Positions 28,472 through 38,423 are shown, counted from the first letter of the stretch. The stretch: 64,000 nucleotides of DNA from Anaerocolumna sp047777345 (GCA_047777345.1 JBKEEJ010000002.1:218056-282055), one strand, 5' to 3'. Notes: generated by a model from the letters alone, not told the origin. A program made the numbers and translations.

Positions 28472-29569
28472 TTACTTAAAAAATTCATGTCCGCCATAAC
28501 GGAACAAATAATCAAGGTTATTATCAAACCATCTCATGCTGTTTTTATCCGCTTTGGACCTGGCTGAAAAATACAAGGCACCCTGGGAATAATCTTCTCC
28601 CTGCATGGCTTTTTCCACTGCCTTTACCGTATCCTTTGATATTTTGACCGACCAGTAGCGCTTGTCCTTAATGGGAGAAAACTGATAGGTTCCTCCGTTT
28701 TTCTGAAATACAACCCCTTGTACGGTATCGGGAAAGTTCTTATTCTTTACCCGGTTTAAGATAACATTAGCCACTAAAATTTTTCCCTTAAGGTCTTCCC
28801 CGGTTGCCTCCGCTTCCACAATCCGCTGCAGTATTTCTAATTCCGAATCGGACAATTTAATAACGTACTTTCTATTACTTTTATCCGATTTTGTCTTATT
28901 TTTTAATCCTGATTTTGTCTTTTTCTTAGTCTTTTTCGAATTGGCGGTTTTCTTTTCGGAATTTTTCTTTGCCACCGATACCTTTTTGGCTACCGTGTTT
29001 TTATCAGAATCATTTGATTTTACAGTTTCTTCTTTTTTGGTATTTTCGGCACCTGATGTGACAGTAGTTTTTTGTTCGTCTTTTTCGGACAGATTACTTT
29101 CTGCCGAAACTTCTGTCGTGGCTTCTGTCTGTTGGGAATCTGTTGTATCTGAATTTCCATTATCCGAATTGGTTATCTGTAAATTAAGCAATAATTGAGC
29201 GCCAGGCTTTTCTTCATTAGCCAAACCGAAAACGGAATATCCCGGCAGCCCCGTAAACGGATTCATGGCGGCTAAATCCAGAAAATTTAATTTGTTTTCC
29301 GATTCCATATGGTTTGTTGATATGGTTGCTTTCTGTTCTGTTTCTTCCACTGTATCTGACAGCACATCCGGGGTAACCTTTGCCTTGGCATAAGGCTTTG
29401 TCCCGTTATAGTCTGTTCCGTAGATATAGTCCGGGTTAAGCAGCAATAAAACCGTAATCATGGTATAAGCCACTGCCACCATGCCTGTTTTGTTTCTGCA
29501 CAGATTAGCAGGCAGCACTTTCCTTAATGATTTCTTAACCCTTTGAAGAAACGAGTGTATTTTTAACAT
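28472..29569 (-). CDS. Membrane-anchored SleB-type cell wall hydrolase
   Basis: This 365-residue protein has a short basic cytoplasmic start, one membrane segment (about residues 30-50), a long low-complexity Ser/Thr/Glu/Lys linker (about 100-230) and a C-terminal SleB/CwlJ hydrolase domain (about 240-365: LQRIVEAEATGEDLKGK, ANVILNRVKN, YQFSPI). Family members cut spore cortex or vegetative peptidoglycan. The linker would cross the wall. Start 29569 is chosen because GAGG lies 8 bases upstream; the ATG at 29614 has no ribosome site. Whether it is a germination enzyme or vegetative cannot be told. Confidence 0.85.
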   Translation of the reverse strand: MLKIHSFLQRVKKSLRKVLPANLCRNKTGMVAVAYTMITVLLLLNPDYIYGTDYNGTKPYAKAKVTPDVLSDTVEETEQKATISTNHMESENKLNFLDLAAMNPFTGLPGYSVFGLANEEKPGAQLLLNLQITNSDNGNSDTTDSQQTEATTEVSAESNLSEKDEQKTTVTSGAENTKKEETVKSNDSDKNTVAKKVSVAKKNSEKKTANSKKTKKKTKSGLKNKTKSDKSNRKYVIKLSDSELEILQRIVEAEATGEDLKGKILVANVILNRVKNKNFPDTVQGVVFQKNGGTYQFSPIKDKRYWSVKISKDTVKAVEKAMQGEDYSQGALYFSARSKADKNSMRWFDNNLDYLFRYGGHEFFK

Positions 29570-30156
29570 GCATACATCCTCTTTTCTTTTAATGTTACTC
29601 CTGCCATACAGCACGGTACTGCCGGAATATGCTACGTTGTTCTACACTACATCCGACATACAGGAGTGAAATAAGCGTCATACTTATTTTCCCAGGCAAT
29701 ATTTTCTTCAAACGCTCATCATGCATTATAGCATCTGCCTTAGGGCTGTCAATGAGCCGGCAGCATTTTCGGAAGTTACAACACAAAGATTTTGCCAGTC
29801 TTTACCATAGGTTAGCTTTTTGCACAACTTAGTTTGATTTTATATTTACGTTTTTATGCTTAGTGCACAATAAAATTTTAACTATTTGTTAACGATTTAT
29901 TAAATATTTTTCACACATTTTTTCCCTTTTATTCATTTTGTAATAAACATGTTTCATTTCAAATGCAAAAGGTGTTGATAATCGTAGTTTTTTAAAATAT
30001 TTTGACTATTTCTTATTTAATTATTATGTAACATTTATTTAATATTTATGCGCCGGCCAAATCTTTTGCCTGACCTTGATTCTTAAGGCATTTTCCAATG
30101 GAATTTTAAAAAAGGAAAATCTGCGACTTTCTATCCGAATAGAACATTTCTCACCG
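29570..30156. other. Long gap without a recognised gene
   Basis: About 590 bases lie between the divergent hydrolase and AP2-protein genes. Short overlapping frames here have no ribosome sites and look like noise. The middle (29830-30050) is very AT-rich and may hold regulatory sites for the hydrolase; I could not assign a promoter. Confidence 0.5.
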
Positions 30157-30185
30157 TTGACATGGCTGCCCGATTATGATGTAAT
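30157..30185 (+). promoter_or_regulatory. Sigma-A promoter of the AP2-domain gene
   Basis: TTGACA (30157-30162), 17 bases, TGTAAT (30180-30185), 43 bases before the start codon. Confidence 0.65.
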
Positions 30186-30228
30186 AAAAGAATAATAAGA
30201 CTAGTTTTTTGTCGAAAGGAATGATAAC

Positions 30229-31017
30229 TTGCCATTACTTCCAGGTGTATATAAAGCCGTTAAAAAAAATGGTGAAGTTTATTACCGCTCATCGGTAACT
30301 TTTAAAAGTAAACATATCAGCCTGGGAAGCTTTCCTACGGAAAGCCAGGCAAATCAGGCATATCTTATTGCGTCTAAAATACTAAAAGGCAATGAATCCA
30401 TAGAAGATTACGAAGACTTTCTGCCCCTTTCTTTTGACAAATGGGTTGTTTTAATTAACCTGCGGGATAACGGCATTTATATTAAAAATCCAATTTATTT
30501 AAAGGAGCATTATTTTATTTACTATATAAATAAGAAGATATTTTTTAAATTTGATACCGATGACCTGTTTTATTATGCGAACCACAAAATAATGAAGCGG
30601 GGAAATCACCTTTTTGTGTCGGATTACGGAATGCAGGTTAACATTCTTTCCCGCTATGGCATTAAGAATTATGCCGTGGCCGGCAGAGACTACCGGTTTG
30701 TCAACGGAGATCATACTGACTTTCGCTATGAAAATATTGAGATTATCAACCATTATCACGGCGTTATAAAATCCGTAAAAAAGGGTAAGCCCGTATATAC
30801 CGCCAAAATACATATTAAGGGGGATTACATTATCGGCCGGTATTCTACCGAAATTGAAGCGGCCATTGCCTACAATAAGGCGGCAAAGCTGCTCCAGGAA
30901 AAGGGCGTTTCCAAAAATTTTCCGGAAAATTACGTCAAAGAAGTGGACGAAATCGAATACGCAAGAATTTATCACGGCATAAGAATTTCAAAAAGGCTCA
31001 GAAATTATACTTTATAA
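30229..31017 (+). CDS. Orphan DNA-binding protein with two AP2-like domains
   Basis: This 262-residue protein starts with TTG, 8 bases after AAAGGA. Residues about 5-55 (GVYKAVKKNGEVYYRSSV, HISLGSFPTESQANQAY) and about 183-240 (GVIKSVKKGKPVYTAKIHI, IGRYSTEIEAAIAYNKAA) each look like an AP2 fold of three strands and a helix. The middle (about 140-175: GRDYRFVNGDHTDFRYENI) resembles the core of HNH homing-type nucleases that are often linked to AP2 domains, but the full His-Asn-His set is not clear. It stands alone, so it could be a domesticated homing-endonuclease relative acting as a regulator. Function is not known. Confidence 0.65.
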   Translation: MPLLPGVYKAVKKNGEVYYRSSVTFKSKHISLGSFPTESQANQAYLIASKILKGNESIEDYEDFLPLSFDKWVVLINLRDNGIYIKNPIYLKEHYFIYYINKKIFFKFDTDDLFYYANHKIMKRGNHLFVSDYGMQVNILSRYGIKNYAVAGRDYRFVNGDHTDFRYENIEIINHYHGVIKSVKKGKPVYTAKIHIKGDYIIGRYSTEIEAAIAYNKAAKLLQEKGVSKNFPENYVKEVDEIEYARIYHGIRISKRLRNYTL

Positions 31018-31138
31018 TACCAAATCAGAAACCACAGGCAAATATTTAAAAATTATTTGAAAAAACACTACCTTTTTTTCAATAATGTGTTATAATAAAC
31101 CTATATTATTCTTCTTCCATTTTCATATTTCATAAATA

Positions 31139-31171
31139 AGCCACCAATTCTTTTTTAAGGATTGGTGGCTA
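31139..31171 (-). terminator. Bidirectional terminator after the ABC/two-component operon
   Basis: GCCACCAAT and ATTGGTGGC form a 9-bp perfect stem (plus A-T pairs) 4 bases after the permease stop; T-rich sequence follows on the plus side. It may also end transcription of the AP2 gene from the other side. Confidence 0.85.
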
Positions 31172-31174
31172 ATT

Positions 31175-32077
31175 TTATTTTTTCCTGTAATGCCGGTCAC
31201 GCAATGGGTCCAGTAACAGGGCCGAACTAATTAAAAGGATGGCTGAGATAACTAATTGTATCAGCATACTGATAAGAAACCACTGTTTTTCCACAGTTCT
31301 TGCCACCGTACCAAAATTGCCAAAAAAAGTACTTAACTCGGTACCGGTACCAATCTGGTCTTCAATCATGGAGTAAAAAGTTACGCCAGGATTCATTAAG
31401 AGAATCAGAATCCAGTTGCCAATATCCGGTTTCTGGTATGTAAGGCCACCTGAAAACTGTCTTAATTTAATTTCCGCAAGAAGCTTAATGCCCCAGAGAA
31501 TAACCAGGGTTCCCAGGCATATAAAAAGCAATACCCCATAGGTACATACGGTGGCGGAAGTTGTTTTCTTAAAAAAAGTTGAGAAAAAAATGCCGATACT
31601 TCCCACAAATACCGCTGTAACAATAATTAGCACCATAAACAGCATAAAATCAAGCAGGGTTACACCGCCGATGGTAAATACGATTGCCAGTACGGGGAGG
31701 CTGGACACAGCTAACAGTATAATCATACTGATGGAAGATTCTAACTTTCCCAATATAATCTGAAAAGGAGTAAGCTTGGTTGTAAGGAGTATTTCCAATG
31801 TTTGCTTTTCCCTTTCTCCCGAGATGGAAGCCGCCGTTAAAGCCGGTACGGTAAATAAAACCAGGCAAAACTCAGCGGCGGTAATAATGGCGTAAATCCG
31901 TAAAATTGAGGCATAATCTACGGTTCCGCCAAATCTGCTGTCATATTCAAAGGTTACATAGAAAGCAAACAAACCAAATAAAGCCAGAATACCATTATAG
32001 GCAAGCAATATAACCGCCGTACGTATTCCCCGCACGCTTACTTTTAATTCTTTCTGATATACCGGATTTAACTTCAT
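31175..32077 (-). CDS. ABC-2 type transporter permease
   Basis: This 300-residue permease has six hydrophobic segments and the cytoplasmic loop SISGEREKQTLEILLTTKL, the hallmark of ABC-2 permeases of the NatB/GldF type. It is the last gene of the operon regulator-kinase-membrane protein-ATPase-permease and pairs with the ATPase 67 bases upstream. Substrate is unknown; similar sets export peptides, antibiotics or lipids. Confidence 0.88.
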   Translation of the reverse strand: MKLNPVYQKELKVSVRGIRTAVILLAYNGILALFGLFAFYVTFEYDSRFGGTVDYASILRIYAIITAAEFCLVLFTVPALTAASISGEREKQTLEILLTTKLTPFQIILGKLESSISMIILLAVSSLPVLAIVFTIGGVTLLDFMLFMVLIIVTAVFVGSIGIFFSTFFKKTTSATVCTYGVLLFICLGTLVILWGIKLLAEIKLRQFSGGLTYQKPDIGNWILILLMNPGVTFYSMIEDQIGTGTELSTFFGNFGTVARTVEKQWFLISMLIQLVISAILLISSALLLDPLRDRHYRKK

Positions 32078-32144
32078 AACAAACTCCTATCCGTGCCCTT
32101 AGGCACAAGCTTATATCAATGTAAAAATGTATAATAAAAGCAAT

Positions 32145-33077
32145 TTAGTCTGTCGCTTCTTTGCTGTCTGTTATCTGTAAAAACAGGGATTCCAGGCTGC
32201 TTTCTTCTCTTACAAAGCTGCTTAATTTCGCACCGCTTTGAACCAGGGCAGTAAGCAGGTCTGCTTCCTCTTCTTCCTGCCCTTTAAACAAAATGGATAT
32301 GCTGTTATCCTGAATAATTATATTTTCCACCAGGCTGTTTTGCTTTAGTACTTCCACAGCCTTTTCCTGGCCGGAAATAAACTTCATTACAATAGGGCTG
32401 GTATTTCCTCTGGCCGAAAGTATTTCTTCCACCGTACCGCTTACCACCATTCTGCCCTTTTCTATAATACCGATATGGGTACACATCTGGGCAAGCTCCG
32501 GAAGAATATGGGAACTGATTAATATGGTTTTACCCCGGTTATGAAGTTCCTTTAATATTTCCTTCATCTCAAAGCGTGCCCTGGGATCCAGACCGGAAGC
32601 CGGTTCATCCAGAATAAGAAGTTCCGGATCATGAACCAGGCACCTGGCAAGACACAGGCGCTGCTTCATACCTCTGGACATTTCGTCCACATAACTGTCA
32701 GCCTGGTCCGATAACCTTACCAAATCCATTAGTTCCAGACATAGCTTTTTCGCACTTTTGCCATTGATGCCATAGATGGAAGCATAAAACTCCATATACT
32801 CCAAAGCCCTTAAATTGTCATACACGCCGAAAAAATCCGGCATGTAACCAATCATGGTTTTTAACTTTTTTGGCTCTGCCAGGGCATCTACCTTTCCCAC
32901 ATAGACTGAACCGGAATCAGCCTTTAGCAGGCCTGCTATAATACGCATGGTAGTTGTCTTTCCGGCGCCGTTTGGCCCCACGAATCCATAAATCTGTCCT
33001 TTTTTTATTTCCATATTTAAATTGTCAAGGGCCGTAAACTTGCCATATCGTTTTGTAAGATTGTTAATGGAAAGCAT
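32145..33077 (-). CDS. ABC transporter ATPase
   Basis: This 310-residue ATPase has Walker A GPNGAGKTT, signature MSRGMKQRLCLAR, Walker B ELLILDEPASGLDPRAR and the switch His in SSHILPEL. Residues about 220-310 form the extra C-terminal domain common in NatA/BcrA-type ATPases. It overlaps the upstream membrane-protein gene by 14 bases, so the two are translationally coupled. It works with the ABC-2 permease that follows. Confidence 0.93.
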   Translation of the reverse strand: MLSINNLTKRYGKFTALDNLNMEIKKGQIYGFVGPNGAGKTTTMRIIAGLLKADSGSVYVGKVDALAEPKKLKTMIGYMPDFFGVYDNLRALEYMEFYASIYGINGKSAKKLCLELMDLVRLSDQADSYVDEMSRGMKQRLCLARCLVHDPELLILDEPASGLDPRARFEMKEILKELHNRGKTILISSHILPELAQMCTHIGIIEKGRMVVSGTVEEILSARGNTSPIVMKFISGQEKAVEVLKQNSLVENIIIQDNSISILFKGQEEEEADLLTALVQSGAKLSSFVREESSLESLFLQITDSKEATD

Positions 33078-35745
33078 CGGTATCTGCCTCCTTCCAGTAC
33101 GAAATATAAGGCAGCACCATTTGATAACCCTTTAGGGACATTTTCGTACTATAGCGTATGGTTATGGTATTTTGATCCGTCAGATAGTCATCCACATTGG
33201 TTACGCTGCTGCCAGGTCCGTCTTTGAATACCTCGTCATAATTTCCGGTTTTTATGTTTAGAAAATATATGGTGCCATCAAAGGCATTAAGGAAATCACC
33301 TGCGTTGTCCTTATTTCTGTCTGCCAAATATTCAAAGGAAAGTACTTTGTCTTCCTTAGGCAGGTTATAGCGTACCGTCATATTATCACTGCTTAAATAC
33401 CGGGACTGATAATAGTTACTGTAATATCCTTCCGATAATAAAATATAAGGATCAATGGAAGGGACATATTCACGGTTTCCTTCCCTGTAGTCAACCTGTA
33501 CCGGAAGCTGAACTGCCGTGGTTCCATAGACTTTCATATTTTTTGCCAGATCATCAAGGAGACCCTCCTGCTGATTCTTTTTCGGGGCTGATTCATCCGA
33601 TTCATCAACAAATCCGATGATACAGCTTTTATGCTGATTATCCAGTAAGTTTTGCTCCGTTAAGTAATACAGTACATTGGACAGACGGTTAACATCAGAG
33701 GTATTGTCCTTGGGATCCCCGGTTCCTCCCGCAATCCGGTTAATAATATTAGTATTGTATAATTCATCCCGGGTGGTCATAAAAATAGCGTCTTTTTCAT
33801 TTAAAACTATGGTTTCTCCCTTTTTTATTTTCCCTATATTAATTACATAACCGTCACTTGTCAGCATGGCATTGTTAATGTCAAAATCAAATCCGTTGGT
33901 AATGGTTCCGGATATCTTATCCCCCGTGTAATGCAAGTCACAGACAAGGCGGTTTTTGCCCGTATGTTCACCGTCCCACTGATAATAAACGGGAGAAAAG
34001 GCCGGATTGTCCTTCATCTTTAATTCCGTTTTATCCGCGCCGTAATTAATGCTTGTAATAAAATTATCATAATAATATTCTCTCTTATTATAACTGTAAA
34101 GATAACTGATATCTCCGTTTCCAAGCAGTTCAATAATATTATAAGGCTTGTCAAGGGTTACGGAATAATCGTTGTTGTAGGGAGCTGTTAAGGAAAAGTA
34201 AAGTTCCTCATTTATTTTGTTATCATCGGTATACCGAAGAATCCTTACATATCCGGCATAAGGCTCATCAATTCTGGTATCGGATCCTTTAAAGTAAATA
34301 ATCAGGGTGAATATAACAGCCATTAAGGGTACCACACACCAGGTAAGGTTTCTCCTGTCAAGTTTTTTAAGGACTAAAAATGTTACCGGGCCAATCAGGC
34401 AAAGGTAAATTAGGAGAATAATAAGGTATCCTCCTGTTTTTGGTATTTCCTTGGCATTGGTATAGGACATACCGTCATAAATGCCATAATCCAGATAAGT
34501 GCCGTAATATTCTTCGTCCAACTGGGCCAGCTTGTCAATGCTTAAATTGTTACGTATTTGGTCTAATATGGCAAGGCCAAAAGTCTGATATTTGCTGTCT
34601 AACCCCAAATCAAAACTAAACAGCTGAATTTTGCCATGCCCATGAGGAACAACCTGCATCAAATTAAATCCACGGTCTGCCACTATAACGGAACCGCCCT
34701 TTAACATAACCGGAGTAATATATTTTTCCACATAATCCGGTTCCAGGTCCTCAATGGCCTCTTTGGTCCATTTATTAAACAATGAGGTATCAACGGATAT
34801 GGTTTCGTTGCCGTAGGCTTCCAACATTTTATTCCGGTCCTTAATGGTTTCCAGAAAAATCTTTCTCTCTTCTTCGTAATCTATTATATCCTGTTTTAAT
34901 TTCTGAAGCCCACCAGTATCCAGCCCGAAGGCAATCTGGTCCCTGATTCCGGTTTCCTCATTATAAATAGAATAAAGCTTCTTTAATCCCCCCAAAGTTT
35001 TGGTCCGGTACTCGCCGGTACCAATCACTAAGGTTCCGCCTTCCGTAACCCACTTATCCAGGGCATTTATCTGGTCTTCTTTTAACTTAGACGTGTCAAA
35101 CTGATTAATTACAATAATATCAAGAAGGTCCAGGACACGATAATCATCCGTTATGCTGTCTTTGTCAAGATAAAACACCCGGGTACCAAATTCGTCCAGA
35201 TACTTTAGCCGGTTCGGTTTGTCACTAAGAATCCCCACATAGGCCAGATTTTCAAAATTCCCTATTTTTAACCTGTATTTATTCTCTATAACCGTATTAC
35301 CGTTATTATCAATTAACTGAACCTGCATATATGGGGCGTCTTCAAATACGGGTAAGATTATGGAAACCGATTCCTTTGTTCCTGCGGTAACTAAGACACG
35401 TTTCCGGTAAGCCATATTGTTTTTGGATTTTGGAACAATAACCTGAATCCAACCGGAAAATACATGGTCCCTGCTTGTTATGTCTGCTTTGACATTCATA
35501 AAACGTCCGTATTTGACATAGCCGTCATATCCGTAGTGTACAGTCAGTTCTAAGTTTTCCTCATTTTCCTTGTCTTCCTCTTCATCCGCCAAAACTTTAA
35601 GTATCTTTGCTTCCCTTATCCATGGCGGAAGTTTGTCAGCAATAAAAGTACAGGAAGTTACTGCTGTCCATAAAAAGAAACTTATAATAATAATCGAAGC
35701 TGCGTGCCAAATTTTCTTCCCATTAAGCTTTCTACGCTTCTTCAT
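33064..35745 (-). CDS. Large membrane protein with GATase-like ectodomain (partner of ABC transporter)
   Basis: This 893-residue protein has an N-terminal membrane segment (about 14-32), a long external part and two or more segments near residues 440-490 (YLIILLIYLCLIGPVTFLVL; VPLMAVIFTLIIYF). The stretch about 165-260 (GILSDKPNRLKYLD, DIIVINQFDTSKL, LDKWVTEGGTLVIGTG) looks like the Rossmann-like class I glutamine-amidotransferase fold found in DUF4350/GldG-type proteins, without an obvious catalytic Cys. It overlaps the kinase stop as ATGA. Its tight coupling to kinase and ATPase suggests it is an accessory or sensing subunit of the transporter. Exact role unknown. Confidence 0.65.
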   Translation of the reverse strand: MKKRRKLNGKKIWHAASIIIISFFLWTAVTSCTFIADKLPPWIREAKILKVLADEEEDKENEENLELTVHYGYDGYVKYGRFMNVKADITSRDHVFSGWIQVIVPKSKNNMAYRKRVLVTAGTKESVSIILPVFEDAPYMQVQLIDNNGNTVIENKYRLKIGNFENLAYVGILSDKPNRLKYLDEFGTRVFYLDKDSITDDYRVLDLLDIIVINQFDTSKLKEDQINALDKWVTEGGTLVIGTGEYRTKTLGGLKKLYSIYNEETGIRDQIAFGLDTGGLQKLKQDIIDYEEERKIFLETIKDRNKMLEAYGNETISVDTSLFNKWTKEAIEDLEPDYVEKYITPVMLKGGSVIVADRGFNLMQVVPHGHGKIQLFSFDLGLDSKYQTFGLAILDQIRNNLSIDKLAQLDEEYYGTYLDYGIYDGMSYTNAKEIPKTGGYLIILLIYLCLIGPVTFLVLKKLDRRNLTWCVVPLMAVIFTLIIYFKGSDTRIDEPYAGYVRILRYTDDNKINEELYFSLTAPYNNDYSVTLDKPYNIIELLGNGDISYLYSYNKREYYYDNFITSINYGADKTELKMKDNPAFSPVYYQWDGEHTGKNRLVCDLHYTGDKISGTITNGFDFDINNAMLTSDGYVINIGKIKKGETIVLNEKDAIFMTTRDELYNTNIINRIAGGTGDPKDNTSDVNRLSNVLYYLTEQNLLDNQHKSCIIGFVDESDESAPKKNQQEGLLDDLAKNMKVYGTTAVQLPVQVDYREGNREYVPSIDPYILLSEGYYSNYYQSRYLSSDNMTVRYNLPKEDKVLSFEYLADRNKDNAGDFLNAFDGTIYFLNIKTGNYDEVFKDGPGSSVTNVDDYLTDQNTITIRYSTKMSLKGYQMVLPYISYWKEADTDAFH

Positions 35746-36971
35746 TCATCCACGCCTTCCTTTTTTTCCTCTAAAACCACTTCAAATACGGTTCCGTCCA
35801 AATCACTTTTTGCCGTAATACTTCCCCCATGCATTAAAATAATACTTTTTGCTATGGCAAGCCCCAATCCGGTTCCGCCAGTCTCACTGGATCTGGATCC
35901 TTCCACACGGTAAAACCGCTCGAAAATATGCTCCAGATCTTTTTCCGGAATCAGTTTTCCATAGTTGGTTACCGTAACAATTATTTTATTATTTTCCTTT
36001 GACAGCTTAAGTTTTACCCTTTTCCCATCCTTGCCATACTTAATGGCGTTGCTGATTAAATTGGCAAAGGCCCTGGCCAAAAGGTTTCCGTCCGCTACCA
36101 CCACAGCAGATGAAAGAGTGGTGGTAAATTCATAGTCCAGATTATATTCCTGAAAACTTGGATAAAATTCGTCAAGGAGCTGATTAATAAACTTTACCAT
36201 ATCAATTTCCGAAAGCTCCATGGTTACTTCACCAAAACTGAATTTGGTATAAGCAAATAAATCTTCGATTAGTTTTTCCAGCCTTTTGGATTTGTTGTAG
36301 GCAATCTCTATATACCGCTGCTTTGTTTCCGGAGTTAATTTATCCTTATCCGATACCAGCTCCAGATAGCCGATAATTGAAGTAAGGGGCGTTCTTAAAT
36401 CATGGGCCACGCTGGTAATCAGTTCGTTTTTTGCATTTTCGCTTTTTCTCTCATTTTCAATAATGTGCTTAATGTCTTCTGCCATCTGATTAAGCCTGTC
36501 GGCAATATAGCCAAACTCGTCATCGTCGTTGACTTTGATCCGATAGTTAAAATCCCCGGCGGAAATGGCAGATATTCCGCCGGTAATCTGTTCAAGATAC
36601 ATTCCGAACTTCTTTGTCAGCAGCATAAAATAAATGATAAATAACACAATACCGGCAATTATGGCTATACTTAACACGGCAATCATAAATCTTTTTTCCG
36701 GCAATATATTCGGTTCCATAAAACTTCTGCCGCCAAAATTTTTATAACGGTTTAAGATAGCCTGATTCTCCGGCAGGGCATTAAGGCCGTTGCCAAACTC
36801 CTCCGGAGGCGGAACCTTCGTTTTTTCCCTGACTAACATATGATAAATCATATAAATTCCAAAAAACAAGGCCGCTTCCGTTAATATGGTATAAACCATG
36901 CTAATAAGACTGTACAATAGGATTTCAAACCGGAAGCTTTTAAAAATGCTATTTTTCAATTTTATATCCAA
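35742..36971 (-). CDS. Sensor histidine kinase
   Basis: This kinase of up to 409 residues has two membrane segments (about 15-45 and 90-118) around a short external loop, then a HAMP domain, the H box SVAHDLRTPLTSIIGYLE, N box FANLISNAIKYG and G box TGGTGLGLAIAKSI. It phosphorylates the response regulator encoded just upstream; the genes overlap by 23 bases. The start is uncertain: TTG at 36971 sits directly against a GGGGAG, while TTG at 36959 has a 12-base spacer. The small external loop resembles BceS-like intramembrane sensors that watch their ABC transporter. Confidence 0.9.
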   Translation of the reverse strand: MDIKLKNSIFKSFRFEILLYSLISMVYTILTEAALFFGIYMIYHMLVREKTKVPPPEEFGNGLNALPENQAILNRYKNFGGRSFMEPNILPEKRFMIAVLSIAIIAGIVLFIIYFMLLTKKFGMYLEQITGGISAISAGDFNYRIKVNDDDEFGYIADRLNQMAEDIKHIIENERKSENAKNELITSVAHDLRTPLTSIIGYLELVSDKDKLTPETKQRYIEIAYNKSKRLEKLIEDLFAYTKFSFGEVTMELSEIDMVKFINQLLDEFYPSFQEYNLDYEFTTTLSSAVVVADGNLLARAFANLISNAIKYGKDGKRVKLKLSKENNKIIVTVTNYGKLIPEKDLEHIFERFYRVEGSRSSETGGTGLGLAIAKSIILMHGGSITAKSDLDGTVFEVVLEEKKEGVDE

Positions 36972-37650
36972 CTCCCCAGACTGTTTTTATGATTTGGGCA
37001 TTCCGGGAATCCATCTCGATTTTCTCACGTAATCTCCGAATATGGACCATTACCGTATTATTTGCCTCATACATTTTTTCGTTCCATACCCGCTCGAAAA
37101 TCTCATCCGTACTGAACACTCTGCCCGGATTGCTGGCAAGCAAATAAAGAATATCAAATTCTATGGGAGTTAGCTTTACTTCTTTGTCATATGCAATAAC
37201 CCGATGGTCTTCTTTATTAATCACAAGATTATTTAAGACAATTTCCTTATCCGGTTTATCTTCATGAGAATTAGGGTTAAACTTGGTATATCTTCTTAAC
37301 TGAGATTTCACCCTGGCAGTCAGTTCCAGAGGATTAAAGGGTTTAATCACATAATCGTCTGCCCCGGTACTAAGTCCGATAATCTTATCAATGTCGGCTG
37401 ATTTGGCGCTTAACATAATAATGGGAATGGTACTTGTTTTCCGGATTGTTTTGCACATATTAAGGCCATCCATTCCCGGCATCATAATATCCAGAATTGC
37501 TAATTTTATGTCTTCTTTTTCCAGTATGTCCAGTCCTTCCTGGGCATTAAAAGCTTTGAACACGTTAAAGCCGTCACTGACCAGATGGATTTCAACAAGC
37601 TCGGCAATTTCTCTGTCATCATCCACTACAAGAATATTGGTCTGCTCCAT
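36949..37650 (-). CDS. OmpR/PhoB-family response regulator
   Basis: This 233-residue regulator has a receiver domain with acidic pocket DDD near residue 10, phospho-acceptor Asp in ILDIMMPGMDG (about residue 53) and Lys in IKPFNPLEL. The C-terminal winged helix is shown by LTPIEFDILYLLASNPGRVFS and VMVHIRRLREKIE. It heads the five-gene operon and most likely controls it. Binding to 10-bp direct repeats is usual for this family, but nothing links it to the repeat elements at 2269 and 23670. Confidence 0.94.
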   Translation of the reverse strand: MEQTNILVVDDDREIAELVEIHLVSDGFNVFKAFNAQEGLDILEKEDIKLAILDIMMPGMDGLNMCKTIRKTSTIPIIMLSAKSADIDKIIGLSTGADDYVIKPFNPLELTARVKSQLRRYTKFNPNSHEDKPDKEIVLNNLVINKEDHRVIAYDKEVKLTPIEFDILYLLASNPGRVFSTDEIFERVWNEKMYEANNTVMVHIRRLREKIEMDSRNAQIIKTVWGVGYKIEK

Positions 37651-37977
37651 ACTTTTGTTTCCGTCCTTTCCTGTTTCATTACTATACTTTTCATCGGATA
37701 TTCTTACCTGCCTTTCTGATCTGCCAATTGCAACCCAACTACCGTTAATTTCATACTAGCATATCTGGCAACAAAAGTCTTTACTTTTTTCTTAAAAAAC
37801 CTTTCTATTCCTTATCAGTATTCTGACTTTTTCATAAGGACGATTCCTGCTGATTCCTGCAGCGGAAAACAAAGTTCTTTGCTTACCAGACCCCAAACGC
37901 TTGCTCTGCATGTTTTCGTTAAAGCAAATTCTTTCAGGGAGAAATCCTTTTCGTGCCTTAAGGTCCCCAAAAGCATA
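37651..37977. other. Gap without a recognised gene
   Basis: This stretch between the response regulator and the rnpB terminator holds the regulator's leader (GGACGG before its ATG). A long plus-strand frame that crosses it (37879-38430) continues through the antisense of RNase P RNA and is not a gene. No convincing promoter was found. Confidence 0.45.
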
Positions 37978-38008
37978 ATAAAAAAAACACTACCTTTAAG
38001 TAGTGTTC
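37978..38008 (-). terminator. Terminator of RNase P RNA
   Basis: Stem AACACTAC/GTAGTGTT (37986-37993 with 38000-38007) followed by a run of T on the minus strand. Confidence 0.9.
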
Positions 38009-38014
38009 TTATTG

Positions 38015-38418
38015 CTTATGAGCAGCACTATAAGCCGAGTTCTGTATTCGATGATCATCTATCTGTGCCATATGTTACCATATGGCTCGTTTGCCTTTGC
38101 CTTCCGTATAAACGGAAAGCTTCAGTCAAACCGCGACCTACCCTAAAGCACGACGGGCCGCCGTATCGCTTTAAATTCGGTCTTACTTCGAGTGGGGTTT
38201 ACATGTGCCCTGTCTGTTACCATCCAGGCGGTGGTCTCTTACACCACCCTTCCACCCTTACCCGTATGTTTACCATACAGGCGGTACATTTCTGTTGCAC
38301 TATCCTTAGAGTCGCCTCTACCGGACGTTATCCGGCACTCTGCCCTATGAAGCTCGGACTTTCCTCACCTAAGGCCTTTCGGCAACTAATAGGCGCGATC
38401 ATCTGTGCTACTCACAGC
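38015..38418 (-). ncRNA. rnpB: RNase P RNA, bacterial class A
   Basis: On the minus strand the conserved core GAGGAAAGTCCGAGCTTC (CR I), GGTGTAAGAGACCACCG near the centre and AGAACTCGGCTTATAG near the 3' end identify the catalytic RNA that matures tRNA 5' ends. The P1 helix pairs GAGTAGCAC at the 5' end with GTGCTGCTC at the 3' end, which sets both borders to within a few bases. About 404 nucleotides is normal. A promoter and terminator fit the borders exactly. Confidence 0.95.
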
Positions 38419-38423
38419 TTGTT

